A stretch of DNA of 64,000 bases from Nematopogon swammerdamellus (lineage: Eukaryota; Arthropoda; Insecta; Lepidoptera; Adelidae): positions 1,650,754-1,714,753 of the forward strand of contig OX336343.1 of NCBI GenBank assembly GCA_946902875.1, given 5' to 3'. The position numbers and the translations under genes are program-made. Shown here one piece after another: positions 18,201 to 24,110 of the stretch (positions are counted from its first letter, which is position 1; the number at the start of each line of letters is the position of its first letter). The notes beneath the pieces are model-generated. The model had not been told where the DNA came from. It was given only the letters and a program-made list of their open reading frames with translations, and did not search any database.

Positions 18201-20131
18201 TTGGAAGTTGCAATTACAAGTTTAGACAGTAGAGTAGGTGTTGGAAGTTACAATTACAAGTTTAGACAGAAGAGTAGGTGTTGGAAGTTACAATTTACAA
18301 GTTTAGACGGTAGAGTACCTAGGTGTTGTAAGTTACAATAAGGCTCAATCCACACTGGGACGGCAGCGGCGCGGCGCGCACTTTCGGTGTGAAATAATTT
18401 TAAACTTTATCTACATACTTATAAAGACCAATATCGCTTGAAAAGTTCGAAAAGGTCGAGCGGCCGCGCGCGGCGCCTCGCGCAGCCGCCAGCGGCCGCG
18501 CCCGTGGCGCCGGGTGCCCGAACGCTCTCCGCTCTCCCCGCTCTACTCACCTACTCGACTCTAGCATAGGCACACGGGCGGCCACGCGCGGCGACGTGCG
18601 GAAGCGCGTGGCGACGCGAGCCTGCCGCGCCGGCCGCTGCCTGAGCCTTACAAGTTTAGACAGTAGAGTAGGTGTCGGAAGTTACAATTACAAGTTTAGA
18701 CAGTAGAGTAGGTGTCGGAAGTTACAATTACAAGTTTAGACAGTAGAGTAGGTGTCGAAAGGACAACACACCCAGCTCCTCCTGCATGATGTGATCGATG
18801 TCCGCGCAGCGCGAGCTGATCTCTCGCCGGTCACCGTGCTCGTTGATCCGCTCCACCGACCCGTCCAGAGTCTTGAACTGAGTGCGCTTCTCCTTGGACG
18901 TGACCTGCATCGACCGCGTCACCGTCAGCTCGTGCCCCGCAGCGTTCACTATCTGCGCAACCGCATGAGCAACAACTTGCCTCAAAAGACATCTCCACAT
19001 AGAATAGAATTTAGAAACTTCTCCTTGCGTAACGAAGCGCAGACACCTATGCTCGCCTCCGCAGCTTCGCCTTTTCCTGACCAGCCTCAGCCACTCCGGC
19101 TCACACGGGTGTCTGCGCTTTGTTACAGCGGATGGGGCTGCACTCCCCTCCGCGCCTCCGGCTTATAAAAAACACTCTAGCGAATAGCCATACTAACCTT
19201 AGATGAAATATTATATAGATTTATCGTTCCGAAGAAATATACAGAGAAGCGGTGTTCCATTGGCTGAGGTATGGGGTAAGGTAGCGGGGAGGCGGAGCAC
19301 AGAGTCGAGCGGAAGAGGGCAGCGCGCGCGGTGTGGGAAGCGTGTGGGAGACGGTCTGGCGGCCGGTGTGGTGGCTCGCGCGGGCCGGGAAGCGTGCGGG
19401 AGAGAGGCAAGGGGTAGGGAGAACGATCGCACTCGTGCGTCGGTGTGCATATTGTCTTTTCATTCTAACACTTCATCTCCAGATTCGCCATCGCATCGAC
19501 AAATGTATTAGTTTAAAGTAGGCGAGGCGCGATCGCAGCAAGCAGGCGACGCCTGCGCGCTGCGGCCTCTCGCGCTCGACTAAGAGACTTGAGGATCGTG
19601 AACCACAACTCGGTGGAACATGTTAGTTGGCCGAGTGATTTATCTAGTACGTAATATATCTTTGATACTAACAGGTTATGTCGGGGTGGTGAATTTGGTA
19701 CTAAATTTTAAATTTCACTAATATTTGATATCTTAAAAAAATAATTTCTCCAAAAGTACCTAGAAGTCCGGCAAAAAATTCTTTTTGATAATAATTCCTT
19801 AGACCCTCACCTACCATTCCCAGCTACCAGAAATCTTCTACTAAACCCGCCTCTTTCTACAGCGCACCCGGCTTACCTTGAGTTTCGCCTGCCCCATCAC
19901 CTCGCGCGTCTTGTTCACTTTCGCGTCGTAAACGAAGCATTCGTTCCGCGAGCCGGGCGGCTGCTGGCCGGTCACCGCGTAGCGCAGGCACTCGATGATG
20001 GTGGTCTTTCCGCACCCATTCTGGCCGAGGATCAGCGTGAGCGGCTTGCTGAACGAAATGAACTGCTGATCGCCGTCGTCGGGACCGAAAGATCGGATGC
20101 CACGGATGCACAGCGCTTTAACACCGGCCAT
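51..20131 (-). CDS. RAD50: RAD50 double-strand-break repair ATPase, N-terminal 760 residues (14 exons; 3' part beyond window)
   Basis: RAD50 is the SMC-like ATPase of the MRE11-RAD50-NBS1 complex, which tethers and processes DNA ends in the nucleus. Fourteen exons (19877-20131, 18772-18952, 16443-16628, 15561-15774, 14968-15059, 10484-10693, 9144-9313, 8364-8512, 7073-7187, 6096-6244, 5218-5305, 3285-3443, 2247-2360, 51-248) join without a frame break. Visible motifs are Walker A GQNGCGKT (residues 36-43), Q-loop FCHQEDS (Gln160), long charged heptad-like coiled coil (about 200-650), and zinc hook CPLC (682-685). These positions match human RAD50 closely. The ABC signature, Walker B and second coiled coil must lie left of position 1. 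The start is the only in-frame ATG before the conserved N-terminus. All introns are GT-AG. No stop or lesion is seen, so the gene is presumed functional despite heavy repeat loads in the introns. Confidence 0.97.
262..845. repeat. 28-bp tandem array in RAD50 intron 13
   Basis: About sixteen head-to-tail copies of a 28-bp unit containing TATGACACAATATGTCAACC, strongest from 385 to 845. A different unit containing GGGCGGCATTT and AACGCTTCGCAACAAGG occurs at about 280-335 and recurs with further 28-bp copies at 1477-1640 and 1630-1830. The array starts 14 bases from the RAD50 exon 14 acceptor. Confidence 0.9.
846..1300 (+). pseudogene. non-LTR retrotransposon RT C-terminal remnant
   Basis: Reads in frame as FIPFAIETMGPICEEG and LQRISLAVQRGNAASVMGT, ending LDEIFYLAN. 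This C-terminal block is characteristic of a widespread invertebrate non-LTR reverse transcriptase. It is followed by a T-rich tail to about 1470. Sandwiched between two stretches of the 28-bp array, so probably an insertion into it. Fragments of the same family occur near 31985, 32530, 34735 and 62347. Confidence 0.7.
1477..1835. repeat. second block of the 28-bp array with interleaved GGCGGCAT unit
   Basis: The CAATATGTCAACCGTTCAG unit resumes after the retrotransposon remnant, with two copies of an approximately 60-bp unit (GGGCGGCATTTTTTTATGTG and following) at about 1640-1690 and 1770-1830. Confidence 0.85.
1860..1962 (+). repeat. partial E-type SINE fragment
   Basis: GCCCGCGGACATTCTGTCG then GCGAATGCCATGCCAGCCTG match the dispersed element best seen at 27118-27288. 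Truncated at both sides. Confidence 0.6.
1965..2178 (+). mobile_element. 5S-headed SINE, 5'-truncated copy
   Basis: Body GTTCAGTGTAGCCGGCACGA through GTAGCCAACCGTATCAGG and a poly-A stretch. Same family as 4568-4892. It lies in RAD50 intron 13 about 70 bases from exon 13. Confidence 0.75.
2247..2360 (-). CDS. RAD50: RAD50 exon 13 (zinc hook CPLC)
   Basis: 114 nt, residues 657-694. It carries GGGCPLCNRGF. The CxxC pair (Cys682, Cys685) coordinates one zinc between two RAD50 molecules and tethers DNA ends; human RAD50 has CPVC at 681-684. Acceptor TTGCAG/GACG, donor TGAG/GTCAGA. Confidence 0.95.
2391..2783 (-). mobile_element. CCGGCCAAGTGCGAGTC-headed dispersed repeat (family C)
   Basis: Reads on the minus strand from a tRNA-like head near GGCCAATTGCGAGTCGAACT through a TATCGGCGATAATAAC block to GGCTTAGTAATAGGGTCCCG. 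It is a typical lepidopteran interspersed repeat. Related copies: 33522-33902, 44921-45279, 45756-45945, 47508-47932, 63125-63395. A second, very short start of the same 3' end follows at 2783-2830. Confidence 0.75.
2833..3195 (+). pseudogene. LINE fragment: inverted leader segment plus RT C-terminus
   Basis: 2833-3050 is nearly the reverse complement of 10885-11095 (about 210 bp). 3060-3190 reads RTLREACKDVGRLQDFW, stop, ELGWME, stop: the C-terminal end of the retrotransposon class seen at 9815-10204. An internal stop shows it is dead. Confidence 0.6.
3248..3279. repeat. (AAG)n microsatellite next to RAD50 exon 12 donor
   Basis: About ten AAG triplets, starting five to six bases inside the intron after the exon 12 donor (CTT repeat on the transcribed strand). 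Confidence 0.95.
3285..3443 (-). CDS. RAD50: RAD50 exon 12 (approach to zinc hook)
   Basis: 159 nt, residues 604-656. It encodes EEKLYQACGALSYQAALAKI, equivalent to [20 protein letters not shown]. Acceptor GGGCAG/GTGACG, donor AGG/GTATGT. A (CTT)n microsatellite follows directly after the donor in the intron. Confidence 0.94.
3690..3865 (+). mobile_element. E-type SINE copy
   Basis: T-run, GGGAAGCACGACATATGTCG, then GGCGCCCATGGGCATTCGAA and GGCTGCGAATACCATGTCGG. Same family as 6320-6500, 24190-24275 and 27118-27288. A LINE-like C-terminal fragment (GGTGGGAGAGCATTCCACA) follows to about 3905. Confidence 0.65.
4172..4400 (+). repeat. two fragments of the tRNA-headed SINE
   Basis: 4172-4281 and 4287-4400 both match the 3' half of the tRNA-headed SINE (CAGTATAGCCAGCAATCC, GGAAGTCTCCGGTATGGCA, GGAGCATGTGCTTTGGCCCC). 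They are adjacent and lack the tRNA-like head. Confidence 0.7.
4568..4892 (-). mobile_element. SINE with 5S rRNA-like head (most complete 5' end)
   Basis: Minus-strand reading starts GTCAGCCTCGATAGCTCAGT, has GAATGGATGTGTGACCGCT (compare 5S rRNA TTGGATGGGTGACCGCC) and then the body shared by at least twelve copies in the window. The body ends, in fuller copies, with CCAACCGTGTCAGTTTCCAT plus poly-A. The 3' end is truncated here. Confidence 0.75.
5218..5305 (-). CDS. RAD50: RAD50 exon 11 (coiled coil)
   Basis: 88 nt, residues 574-603, including SEVECSTRIDVDAMNKQIKE. Acceptor CTGCAG/GTTCGC, donor CCAG/GTTACT. Phase 2 in, phase 0 out. This is the least conserved exon, supported mainly by frame and position. 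Confidence 0.85.
5392..5480 (-). repeat. 5S-headed SINE, 3' fragment
   Basis: T-run, ATGGATACTGACACTGATGT, CAGCCCATAACACCGGGTGA, CTTCCCTTCGGTCGTGCCGG. Only the terminal 90 bp, about 85 bases upstream of exon 11. Confidence 0.7.
6096..6244 (-). CDS. RAD50: RAD50 exon 10 (coiled coil)
   Basis: 149 nt, residues 525-573. It encodes VLKNKHRSALVELLQRMPER, aligned with [20 protein letters not shown]. Acceptor TTCCAG/ATCACG. The donor is a weaker CGAGG/GTCTGT, chosen because it alone keeps the frame into exon 11. Confidence 0.88.
6266..6302. repeat. fragment of GGGACCGTTC foldback element
   Basis: Matches one arm of the element at 43784-43894 (GTGTCCACATGGTATGTGAA then CGGTCCC). Located 20 bases from the RAD50 exon 10 acceptor. 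Confidence 0.6.
6320..6500 (+). mobile_element. E-type SINE copy
   Basis: GCGACATTCGGCGCCGATCC, AAGGTGTCTAACGACGCCCG, GCGAATGCCATGCCGGCCCG, GCCTCTCTCGACGACCCGAG. Near full-length copy of the family at 27118-27288. A truncated 5S-like head (CACCACTGAGCTACCGGGG) follows at about 6590-6612. Confidence 0.7.
6671..7024 (+). mobile_element. tRNA-headed SINE, full-length-like
   Basis: Starts GCGGCGGGTGGCCGAGTGGT (tRNA-like A box), has AGATTCGAATCC (B box, slightly degraded), body and a poly-A tail. Inserted in RAD50 intron 9, opposite to the gene. Other copies: 32711-33106, 48737-49139, 57054-57458, 57763-58167. Confidence 0.85.
7073..7187 (-). CDS. RAD50: RAD50 exon 9 (coiled coil)
   Basis: 115 nt, residues 486-524. 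Glutamate-rich helix with QEAIQEKLDNESDQLGKT. Acceptor TTTCAG/AGAGTAC, donor AGACC/GTAAGC. A tRNA-headed SINE poly-A tail ends about 50 bases beyond the donor. Confidence 0.92.
7230..8350. repeat. diverged tandem array with GTAAGTCAA unit, split by a SINE
   Basis: Many imperfect copies of an approximately 22-bp core (TTACATTGTAAGTCAACCATG), often in a roughly 44-bp or longer higher-order unit with GTGTTATATTTTACCATGTT. It fills RAD50 intron 8 and is interrupted at 7611-7853 by a 5S-headed SINE. Confidence 0.85.
7611..7853 (+). mobile_element. 5S-headed SINE inserted in tandem array
   Basis: Body from ACTAGGTGGTAGGGTTTAAC to CCAACCGTGTCAGTTTCCAT plus poly-A. The GTAAGTCAA array continues on both sides, so this is an insertion younger than the array. 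Confidence 0.85.
8364..8512 (-). CDS. RAD50: RAD50 exon 8 (coiled coil)
   Basis: 149 nt, residues 437-485. Coiled coil with EIAKLDRAIADADQSKLKLD, aligned with the ELDQELIKAERELSK region. Acceptor GCGTAG/TCGCGG, donor GAGAA/GTAAGC. Phase 2 out. Confidence 0.92.
8572..8607 (-). repeat. Helitron-like 3' end fragment
   Basis: ACTAGCTGTGCCCGCGGCTC then CGCCCGC; reverse complement of the GCCGCGGGC...CTAGT terminus common in lepidopteran genomes. Confidence 0.5.
8625..9128 (-). mobile_element. E-type SINE split by a hAT-like insertion
   Basis: The SINE reads on the minus strand. Its 5' body is 8660-8789 and its poly-A end is 9102-9128. The sequence TGTCGCGC/TGTCGCAC is duplicated on each side of the inserted element at 8790-9101. 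Confidence 0.75.
8790..9101. mobile_element. non-autonomous hAT-like element, 312 bp
   Basis: Terminal inverted repeats CTAGAACGATAAAAAAGGT...ACCTTTTTTATCGTTCTAG, flanked by 8-bp target duplications TGTCGCGC / TGTCGCAC (7 of 8). It shares both ends with the longer copy at 60380-61172. No transposase is encoded. Only about 40 bases separate it from RAD50 exon 7. Confidence 0.88.
9144..9313 (-). CDS. RAD50: RAD50 exon 7 (coiled coil)
   Basis: 170 nt, residues 380-436. Alanine-, glutamate- and arginine-rich helix. GC-rich codon use contrasts with the AT-rich intron around it. Acceptor CATCAG/ACGTG, donor CTCTC/GTGAGT. Phase 0 out. Confidence 0.93.
9570..9765 (-). mobile_element. 5S-headed SINE, 5'-truncated
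   Basis: T-run, ATGGAAACTGACGCGGTTGG, through CCGACCTTTCATTCAGTGCG. Lacks the 5S-like head. Confidence 0.8.
9803..10204 (+). pseudogene. non-LTR retrotransposon C-terminal fragment (RNase H-like tail / zinc knuckle region)
   Basis: 129-residue reading frame with LTGHCTLNRHLYVIGVTDSP, CRACLQADEIPTHVLLECE and LREACQDPKIVCRLLEELGW. This is the conserved cysteine/histidine tail of insect non-LTR reverse transcriptases. The catalytic RT region is absent, so it is a 5'-truncated insertion in RAD50 intron 6. Confidence 0.8.
10255..10345 (+). pseudogene. second copy of the LREAC...LGW retrotransposon end
   Basis: AAACGCTTCGGGAGGCGTGT and CTGGATGATCTCGGCTGGAT repeat the end of the preceding fragment in another frame, showing a second, frame-broken insertion. 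Confidence 0.6.
10345..10478 (+). repeat. GACATGCACGGGGAGAGATG dispersed repeat (family D), 3' part
   Basis: Matches 15295-15412 and 62935-63055 (CCCTTTAGCAC, CTTATCCCTTA, GCACGGGGAGAGATGCAGTG GGG). It ends within ten bases of the RAD50 exon 6 donor. Confidence 0.7.
10484..10693 (-). CDS. RAD50: RAD50 exon 6 (coiled coil)
   Basis: 210 nt, residues 310-379. Coiled-coil sequence including VKSKERDLNGLRRQVEEL and QDRIGQRNTMI, equivalent to the VREKERKL and QEHIRARDSLI blocks. Acceptor CCGCAG/ACAGC, donor GCGG/GTAACG. A dispersed repeat ends within about ten bases of the donor. Confidence 0.94.
10741..10865. repeat. 26-bp minisatellite, left block
   Basis: Repeats of AGGTTGGGCTATGGTTGGGC plus ATCAGG. 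The same unit continues at 14624-14900 on the other side of the LINE. Confidence 0.9.
10880..14600 (+). mobile_element. near-full-length non-LTR retrotransposon (Jockey/CR1-type) in RAD50 intron 5
   Basis: About 3.7 kb with a GC-rich leader (10880-11547), an endonuclease-reverse transcriptase frame (11548-14460) and an A-rich tail (TAAAATAAAATAAAA at about 14575). It is inserted into a 26-bp minisatellite that resumes on both sides. It lies antisense to RAD50. No separate ORF1 protein is obvious upstream. Confidence 0.85.
11548..14460 (+). pseudogene. retrotransposon endonuclease-reverse transcriptase, one amber stop and a 3' frameshift
   Basis: Frame 11548-13995 (815 residues) has the APE-type endonuclease (LTETQ, MLGDFNAKH near residue 170, NSDHC near 245). 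It then has RT motifs: YGFRKQRSTGD, AVALDISKAFDRVW, GVPQGSVLSP, CYADDSTV near residue 700. A TAG at 13993 interrupts it. The same frame reopens immediately and runs to 14460 (VQLLTLYKAQVRPVMEYCSH). Near 14375 the expected end VWNGLPGNIFPHSYNPRIF is found in another frame and finishes at APPRG, stop, near 14517. One stop plus one frameshift make this copy inactive but fairly recent. The domain order points to the Jockey superfamily; the exact clade is uncertain. Confidence 0.88.
14624..14905. repeat. 26-bp minisatellite, right block
   Basis: About ten copies of GGTTGGGCTATGGTTGGGCA TCAGGA variants, with ATGTTGGGTTATCTGGA interspersed. Ends about 60 bases from RAD50 exon 5. Confidence 0.9.
14968..15059 (-). 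CDS. RAD50: RAD50 exon 5 (coiled coil)
   Basis: 92 nt, residues 279-309. It encodes TIFEGTDDELKESI, matching the VFQGTDEQLNDLY block of animal RAD50. Acceptor TAACAG/GTTGG, donor ATTG/GTAAGA. The short length makes it easy to miss by ORF calling; phase continuity and the conserved block support it. Confidence 0.92.
15113..15412 (+). mobile_element. family D dispersed repeat, near-complete
   Basis: Begins CACACGCTGTATCTCGACAA, has GTGTTGTGCTGCAAGTACTG, CTGCTGCATGACTCGGTGGA, and ends AGTACCGACCCCACACGGT. The same order of blocks occurs at 55145-55420, 58442-58775 (minus) and 62725-63055. Confidence 0.75.
15561..15774 (-). CDS. RAD50: RAD50 exon 4 (coiled coil)
   Basis: 214 nt, residues 208-278. 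Lysine- and glutamate-rich heptad-like sequence of the ascending coiled coil. Acceptor GTGCAG/AGCAGG, donor ACCAG/GTGAGG. Phase 1 in, phase 2 out. Confidence 0.93.
15828..15980 (+). mobile_element. SINE head with 5S rRNA-like promoter region
   Basis: GTCAGCCTCGGTAGCTGAGT ... CAACTTGGATGGGTGACCGT ... GGATTCCACGTAAAACTGTA. The ACTTGGATGGGTGACC core matches the internal control region of 5S rRNA. 3'-truncated copy just 54 bases upstream of RAD50 exon 4. Confidence 0.75.
15985..16430. other. AT-rich intron sequence without recognised feature
   Basis: Very A+T-rich, many T-runs, no coding or repeat match seen. Part of RAD50 intron 3. Confidence 0.6.
16443..16628 (-). CDS. RAD50: RAD50 exon 3 (Q-loop)
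   Basis: 186 nt, residues 146-207. It encodes VIFCHQEDSSWPL, the hallmark RAD50 Q-loop block, followed by the FDEIFDADKY segment leading into the coiled coil. The first codon (Gly146) is split with exon 2. Donor is TTAG/GTTTGT. Confidence 0.96.
16644..16713 (+). repeat. E-type SINE fragment
   Basis: TTTTTTTTATTGAAAACGCG then GGGGGTTGCAAATGCCATGC CGGCCTGACAGG; internally deleted. The 40-bp array starts at its end. Confidence 0.6.
17091..17775. mobile_element. inverted-repeat element inserted in the 40-bp array (TTAA target?)
   Basis: Ends ACCCTTTGAGTCCC and GGGACTACAAGGGT are imperfect inverted repeats. The left edge is at TTAA, and several array units contain TTAA at this point. Interior has GGAGCGCGCGCTCCACTTGG twice. 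CCC...GGG ends at TTAA suggest a piggyBac-like non-autonomous element. The right target copy is imperfect (TCAA). Confidence 0.6.
18338..18648. mobile_element. GC-rich inverted-repeat element in the 40-bp array
   Basis: About 310 bp with AAGGCTCA ... TGAGCCTT ends. The outer 60-70 bases are extremely GC-rich and partly complementary (GGCAGCGGCGCGGCG against CGCCGGCCGCTGCC). The minisatellite resumes directly afterwards. Non-coding. Confidence 0.65.
18772..18952 (-). CDS. RAD50: RAD50 exon 2
   Basis: 181 nt, residues 86-145 plus one base. It encodes the ATPase-lobe strand region with KRTQFKTLDG, equivalent to KKTEFKTLEG in vertebrates. Acceptor GCGCAG/ATAG, donor CTGG/GTGTGT. A 40-bp minisatellite ends only about ten bases downstream of the donor. 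Confidence 0.95.
19203..19560. other. CpG- and GC-rich block in RAD50 intron 1
   Basis: Contrasts sharply with the AT-rich surroundings. It is open in several frames, but only because GC-rich DNA lacks stops; the translations are low-complexity Arg/Gly/Pro. It could be a repeat or part of a promoter-proximal CpG island; not resolved. Confidence 0.4.
19877..20131 (-). CDS. RAD50: RAD50 exon 1 (start codon, Walker A)
   Basis: 255 nt, residues 1-85, ends in phase 0 at a CAAG/GTAAGC donor. It begins MAGVKALCIRGIRSFG and carries the P-loop GQNGCGKTT. The ATG at 20131-20129 aligns with the start of other RAD50 proteins, and upstream DNA is AT-rich and non-coding. Confidence 0.96.
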
Positions 20132-20500
20132 GGTCTAAACGTATTTACTGACACAAAAAACGCACGAAAACCTAAATACAAAACGTTCGTCTATTCATGT
20201 GTCGCAAACCGGCATTTTTGCACTTGTTGTGACATGCATGACACTTGACTGACAGCCAAACCCACAGATTGTCAAACCAACCGGATTAACAATTCAAACA
20301 AATGTCACTTCTTCGCGAATGTGGCCAGATATATTTTGTAAATAAGACTAATTAAATTTATTGTAATGTGAAACAAACAGCTAATCACTGCCAACTGTTT
20401 CTCAGTGGCTATATTTTTGTACTACTACATTATAATATAGATTTCGTTAAAAAATTAAACTTATTGCTAACATTACAAAATTATAAGTTTCCTCAAGATA
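20132..20500 (-). promoter_or_regulatory. RAD50 5' flank / presumed promoter region
   Basis: AT-rich unique-looking DNA immediately upstream of the RAD50 start codon, with no repeat until the poly-T of a SINE at about 20508. The promoter and 5' UTR should lie here by position. I see no convincing TATA box or initiator, so this is positional inference only. Confidence 0.4.
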
Positions 20501-20507
20501 CCGAGGA

Positions 20508-20755
20508 TGGTATTTTTTTTTATGGAAACTGACACGGTTGGCTACATCACGTACAACATCCGTGATGTCAGCCCATAACACCGGGTGAACTTGGTGCCAC
20601 GTCAGTGCTTCCCTTCGGTCGTACCGGCTACACTGAACTGGACGGAAAACACAAACTATTTACATAGCCGTTTCGACAGACCTTCAATTCAGTGCGGTGG
20701 TACCAACCCGGGCGGGTTAAACCCTACCACCTAGTAATATAAGAAGGGATTCATA
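20508..20755 (-). mobile_element. 5S-headed SINE, 5'-truncated
   Basis: T-run, ATGGAAACTGACACGGTTGG through GGGCGGGTTAAACCCTACCA. Followed directly by the 3' end of family D (20755-20832). Confidence 0.85.
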
Positions 20756-20832
20756 TCCCTTAGTCGCCTTTTACGACATACACGGGGAGAGATGCAGTGG
20801 GGCTATTCTTTTAAAATACCGGCCCCACGCGG

Positions 20833-21190
20833 TTCCCAGGACGGCCGCGGCGCGGCGGCTGCATTGCCCGTCTGCTTCCAACGACTAATTATTTGGCGGA
20901 GGTACGAGAAGCAACACTGGTTTCCAGTAGCGGCCGCCATCGTGGAACCCACCGAACACGAGGACGAAGACCTTGGCCACCTCCGACCACGTACCAACGG
21001 CGAAGACCACGAACCAGTAGGTAGTTGCACCCACCACCGCGCAACCTTCTCCGAGGCAACCCAAAAATTTAAGACAACTTTATATTGCTTGCACAGACGG
21101 TGTCCAACACTGAAATTAAGTGGTGCCCACACATGTTACATTCCACACCAGAGCACGGCAGTTCTTCTACAACAGAATGGTCATTCCAAC
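20833..21190. other. intergenic block of unknown nature
   Basis: Moderately GC-rich, with one open frame on each strand but no recognisable domain. It sits between family D and a retrotransposon fragment and may be an unrecognised repeat. Confidence 0.4.
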
Positions 21191-21224
21191 GGATCTTCTT
21201 CCATTATCTCTGCATGGGCAAGGG

Positions 21225-22560
21225 CGGCTCCAGTAGAGTGGTATTCGAGGAAATGTTTTGGAATGGATAAAATCATATTTAATACATAGAAAACAATGCA
21301 CAGAAGTCTCTAAAATTTGTCAGGAAACAAAAAAAATGATGAAATACAAATCAAAATTCAAAATTGTTACACATGGAGTCCCACAATGGAGTATTTTAGG
21401 CCCCTTATTATTCTTATATCAACGACTTGCCAGACTCTATAAGACACAAAGTGGTACTTTTTGCAGATGACAGCACATTTATTTATTGTTAAAGGCTCAA
21501 AAGAAAATTTAATTGAATTCGAAAAAAATATAAACAAAGGTATACAATGACATAGGTAAACTAAGAGAATCTTTTATAACTGTACTAACATCTCTAAAAT
21601 CATGGTTCGACTGCAACAATTTATTACTAAATGTTAACAAAACTAACATTATGCACTTTGCTCTAGGGACTCATAGACGTAATAACACTGATGACATATT
21701 AAAAACTGCAGAAAACTTGTCATTAAACCTTGCTGATGAACTAACTTTTCTTTTTTTTTTTTTTTATGGAAACTGACACGGTTGGCTACATCACCTACAA
21801 CATCCGTGATGTCAGCCCATAACACCGGGTGAACTTGGGGTAATATTTGATAAAAGTTTTACTTGGAAAGCCCACATAAACTCTTTAGCTGGTAAGTTAA
21901 GTTCCGCTTGATATGCTATAAAAAAAAATTAAAGAGCTATGCGGAACTCATGCTGCAAAGACGGTTTCTCATGCCTATTTTGAGAGCATAATGTCATATG
22001 GCCTTATGTTTTGGGGAAATGCAGCAGATTCAAATAGAATATTTTTATTACAGAAGAGGGCCTTGCGGTACTTCTTAAATATGAAAACTAGAGATACTTG
22101 TAGGACAGCATTCGGAGAGATAGGAATCATGACTTTACCAAGTGCATATGTTTACCAGAACATATGCTATGCCAGAAAATATATTCATGATTCCTCTCTT
22201 AACTCCGACAATCATAACTATGACACACGCTGTAAGAATAATGTACAATTAATAAGACATAGATTATCCAAAACATCAAAAAGCTTTATCTGTAATAGTG
22301 TTAGATTTTATAATAAACTGTCTTCTAACATAAAACAATTAGATGACAATAATTTTAAACGACGGATTAAACTAATGTTAATTGAAAAGAGTTATTATAC
22401 TGTTAAGGATGCGTTAACTGACCGTAATTTTATTTATGAGTCTGACTACTGTTTTTCCCACTAACAACTTTGACAATTGGATACACTTTGTATCATTAGA
22501 TTTTTAATATGACTTATTACATTTCTTTGTAATAAACGTAAACTAATTGTTTTTATTTGA
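21225..22560 (+). pseudogene. degraded CR1/Jockey-type retrotransposon, 3' half
   Basis: Reads VLEWIKSYLIHRKQC, FKIVTHGVPQWSILGPLLFL, frameshift, INDLPDS and VLFADDSTFI (RT catalytic box). After a SINE insertion comes SYGLMFWGNAADSNRIFLLQ KRALRYFL and a C-terminal NYDTR...FYNKL domain ending at 22464. Multiple frameshifts; GVPQG has become GVPQW. A dead copy. Confidence 0.8.
21741..21838 (-). mobile_element. 5S-headed SINE fragment inserted in the retrotransposon
   Basis: Long T-run then ATGGAAACTGACACGGTTGG ... CCGGGTGAACTTGGG. Flanked on both sides by the same RT remnant (LADELTF / GVIFDKSFTWKAH), so the insertion is younger than the LINE. Confidence 0.8.
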
Positions 22561-22884
22561 CTTGATATATGAAGTATCAAAATTGACGATGGCACTATAC
22601 ACCAGATATAGGTAATGTAAATAGGCAGAGTGGTCAGATTCTTGAGTGTTCATGCTTATGCTGTAAATATTAATGCTCTTGTGAGCGGTAGTATGCATTA
22701 ATTATTGTAAATTACTTGAACTATAATACTTATATATAAGGTACTAACAAAACATTGTGACTTGCGAAGTTTGTTTGTCAGTTCTTCTTCGCATTGAATT
22801 TAGAACTGGCGGAATTTTCGACATGTCCAAGCGTAGGTTACCTACCTATGGATGAAATTATACAATAAACAATAAACAAATATT

Positions 22885-23860
22885 ATCAAAGTAGTAAATT
22901 GGTTAGAAAATAATAATTTAATAATAAATACAAGTAAAACTAATATAATGCAATTTTATAATACAAATGGAAACAAATACAACATTAAAATTAACTACAA
23001 GGGAGAACAAATTGAAGAAGTAAACAAAACGATTTTTTTAGGAATAAATCTCGATAGGAACTGCAATTGGAAAGAACACATAGACCAGCTTGAATAAAAA
23101 ATCAGCAGATTCGTTTTTGCATTAAGAAGATTAAAACTAATTACAAATGAAGAATCAGCTGTAACAGCATACCACGGGTATGTCTCGTCAAATATACGAT
23201 ACGGTTTAATGTTTTGGGGGAACTCTACAAACGTAGAAAATATTCTAAAAATTCAAAAACGATGTATTCGCGCTATTTGCCAAGTAAATCAGAAAGAAAG
23301 CTGCAAACCGCTATTTAAAAAATTAAAGATACTAACAGTACCGTCTATGTACATTTATGAAACGTGTGTATTTGTTAGAACTCACTCAGAGTATTTTAAG
23401 CCAATGAAAGAATTGCACAGCCATAACACGAGACAGAAAAATAAACTAATAAATAAAAAACCTAGAACTACACAATATCGCAAAAGTATATACTACATGG
23501 CAGTTAAAATGTATAATAATGTTCCAATCCAAAGGAAATAAACGAGATCGCTGAACTCACATTATTTAAAAATGCTCTATTTAAATGGCTATTAGACAAA
23601 TGCTTCTATAAAGTGAACGAGTTTGTGAAAATTTTCGAATAGGTTATTTATTATTGTTTTATTTTTAGTTATTTTTTATTTTTATGGATAAATTGTAAAA
23701 TTTGGATTTGTAAAGCCAGCCTTGCTTGGCTCTATATGCATGTGATGGCTGTATTGTACGCCCATTCAGGCATTTTGCATATTCTAAAAACCCGTAATGG
23801 AAGGAACTGTAAAACACCTGCAAAAAAAACAATAAAGATTTTTGATTTTGATTTTGATTG
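22885..23860 (+). pseudogene. second degraded CR1-like retrotransposon 3' part
   Basis: Reads VVNWLENNNLIINTSKTNIM, KTIFLGINLDRNCNWKEHID, a stop, then SSNIRYGLMFWGNSTNVENI and CIRAICQV through to 23541. The tail ends in a GATTTT repeat (23835-23860), as expected for target-primed LINEs. Confidence 0.78.
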
Positions 23861-23929
23861 ATTAGAAATTGTTTATGTAAACCAACATGGATGGCTGTGC
23901 AGAGGGACTAATATACAGTTGACAGAGAA

Positions 23930-24110
23930 AAAAACCCTTTCCTCGCGAAACCACGCTCAGAGAGGCACCGACCTACCGCAGTAAAAGATTTGCGGACTGT
24001 TGCTAGGTTGTTTAACCTGCTGATACGACGCTTGAAGGCACCCAGGTTAAAGGATTCAGGAAACACACTCGCTGGAAGACAGTTCTACACTCTAGCGGTG
24101 CAACAAAGAA
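23930..24110 (-). pseudogene. retrotransposon C-terminal remnant
   Basis: Minus strand reads CVFPESFNLGAFKRRISRLN NL, the standard end of CR1/Jockey-type RT proteins (VFPESFNLxxFKRRV). Short and non-functional. Confidence 0.6.

Larger units (their letters stand above)
16715..18765. repeat. 40-bp minisatellite in RAD50 intron 2 (three blocks)
   Basis: Unit GTTACAATTACAAGTTTAGA then CAGTAGAGTAGGTGTTGGAA. Roughly nine copies at 16715-17090, fourteen at 17776-18338 and three at 18650-18760. The blocks are separated by two inserted elements. Subtypes differ by GTTGG/GTCGG and GAGTAGG/GAGAAGG. The array reaches within ten bases of the exon 2 donor. Confidence 0.95.

Noticed and set aside
19177..19521. 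Overlapping ORFs in the GC-rich block of RAD50 intron 1
   Set aside because: Several frames on both strands are open at once, with low-complexity Arg/Gly/Pro/Ser translations; this is a base-composition effect.
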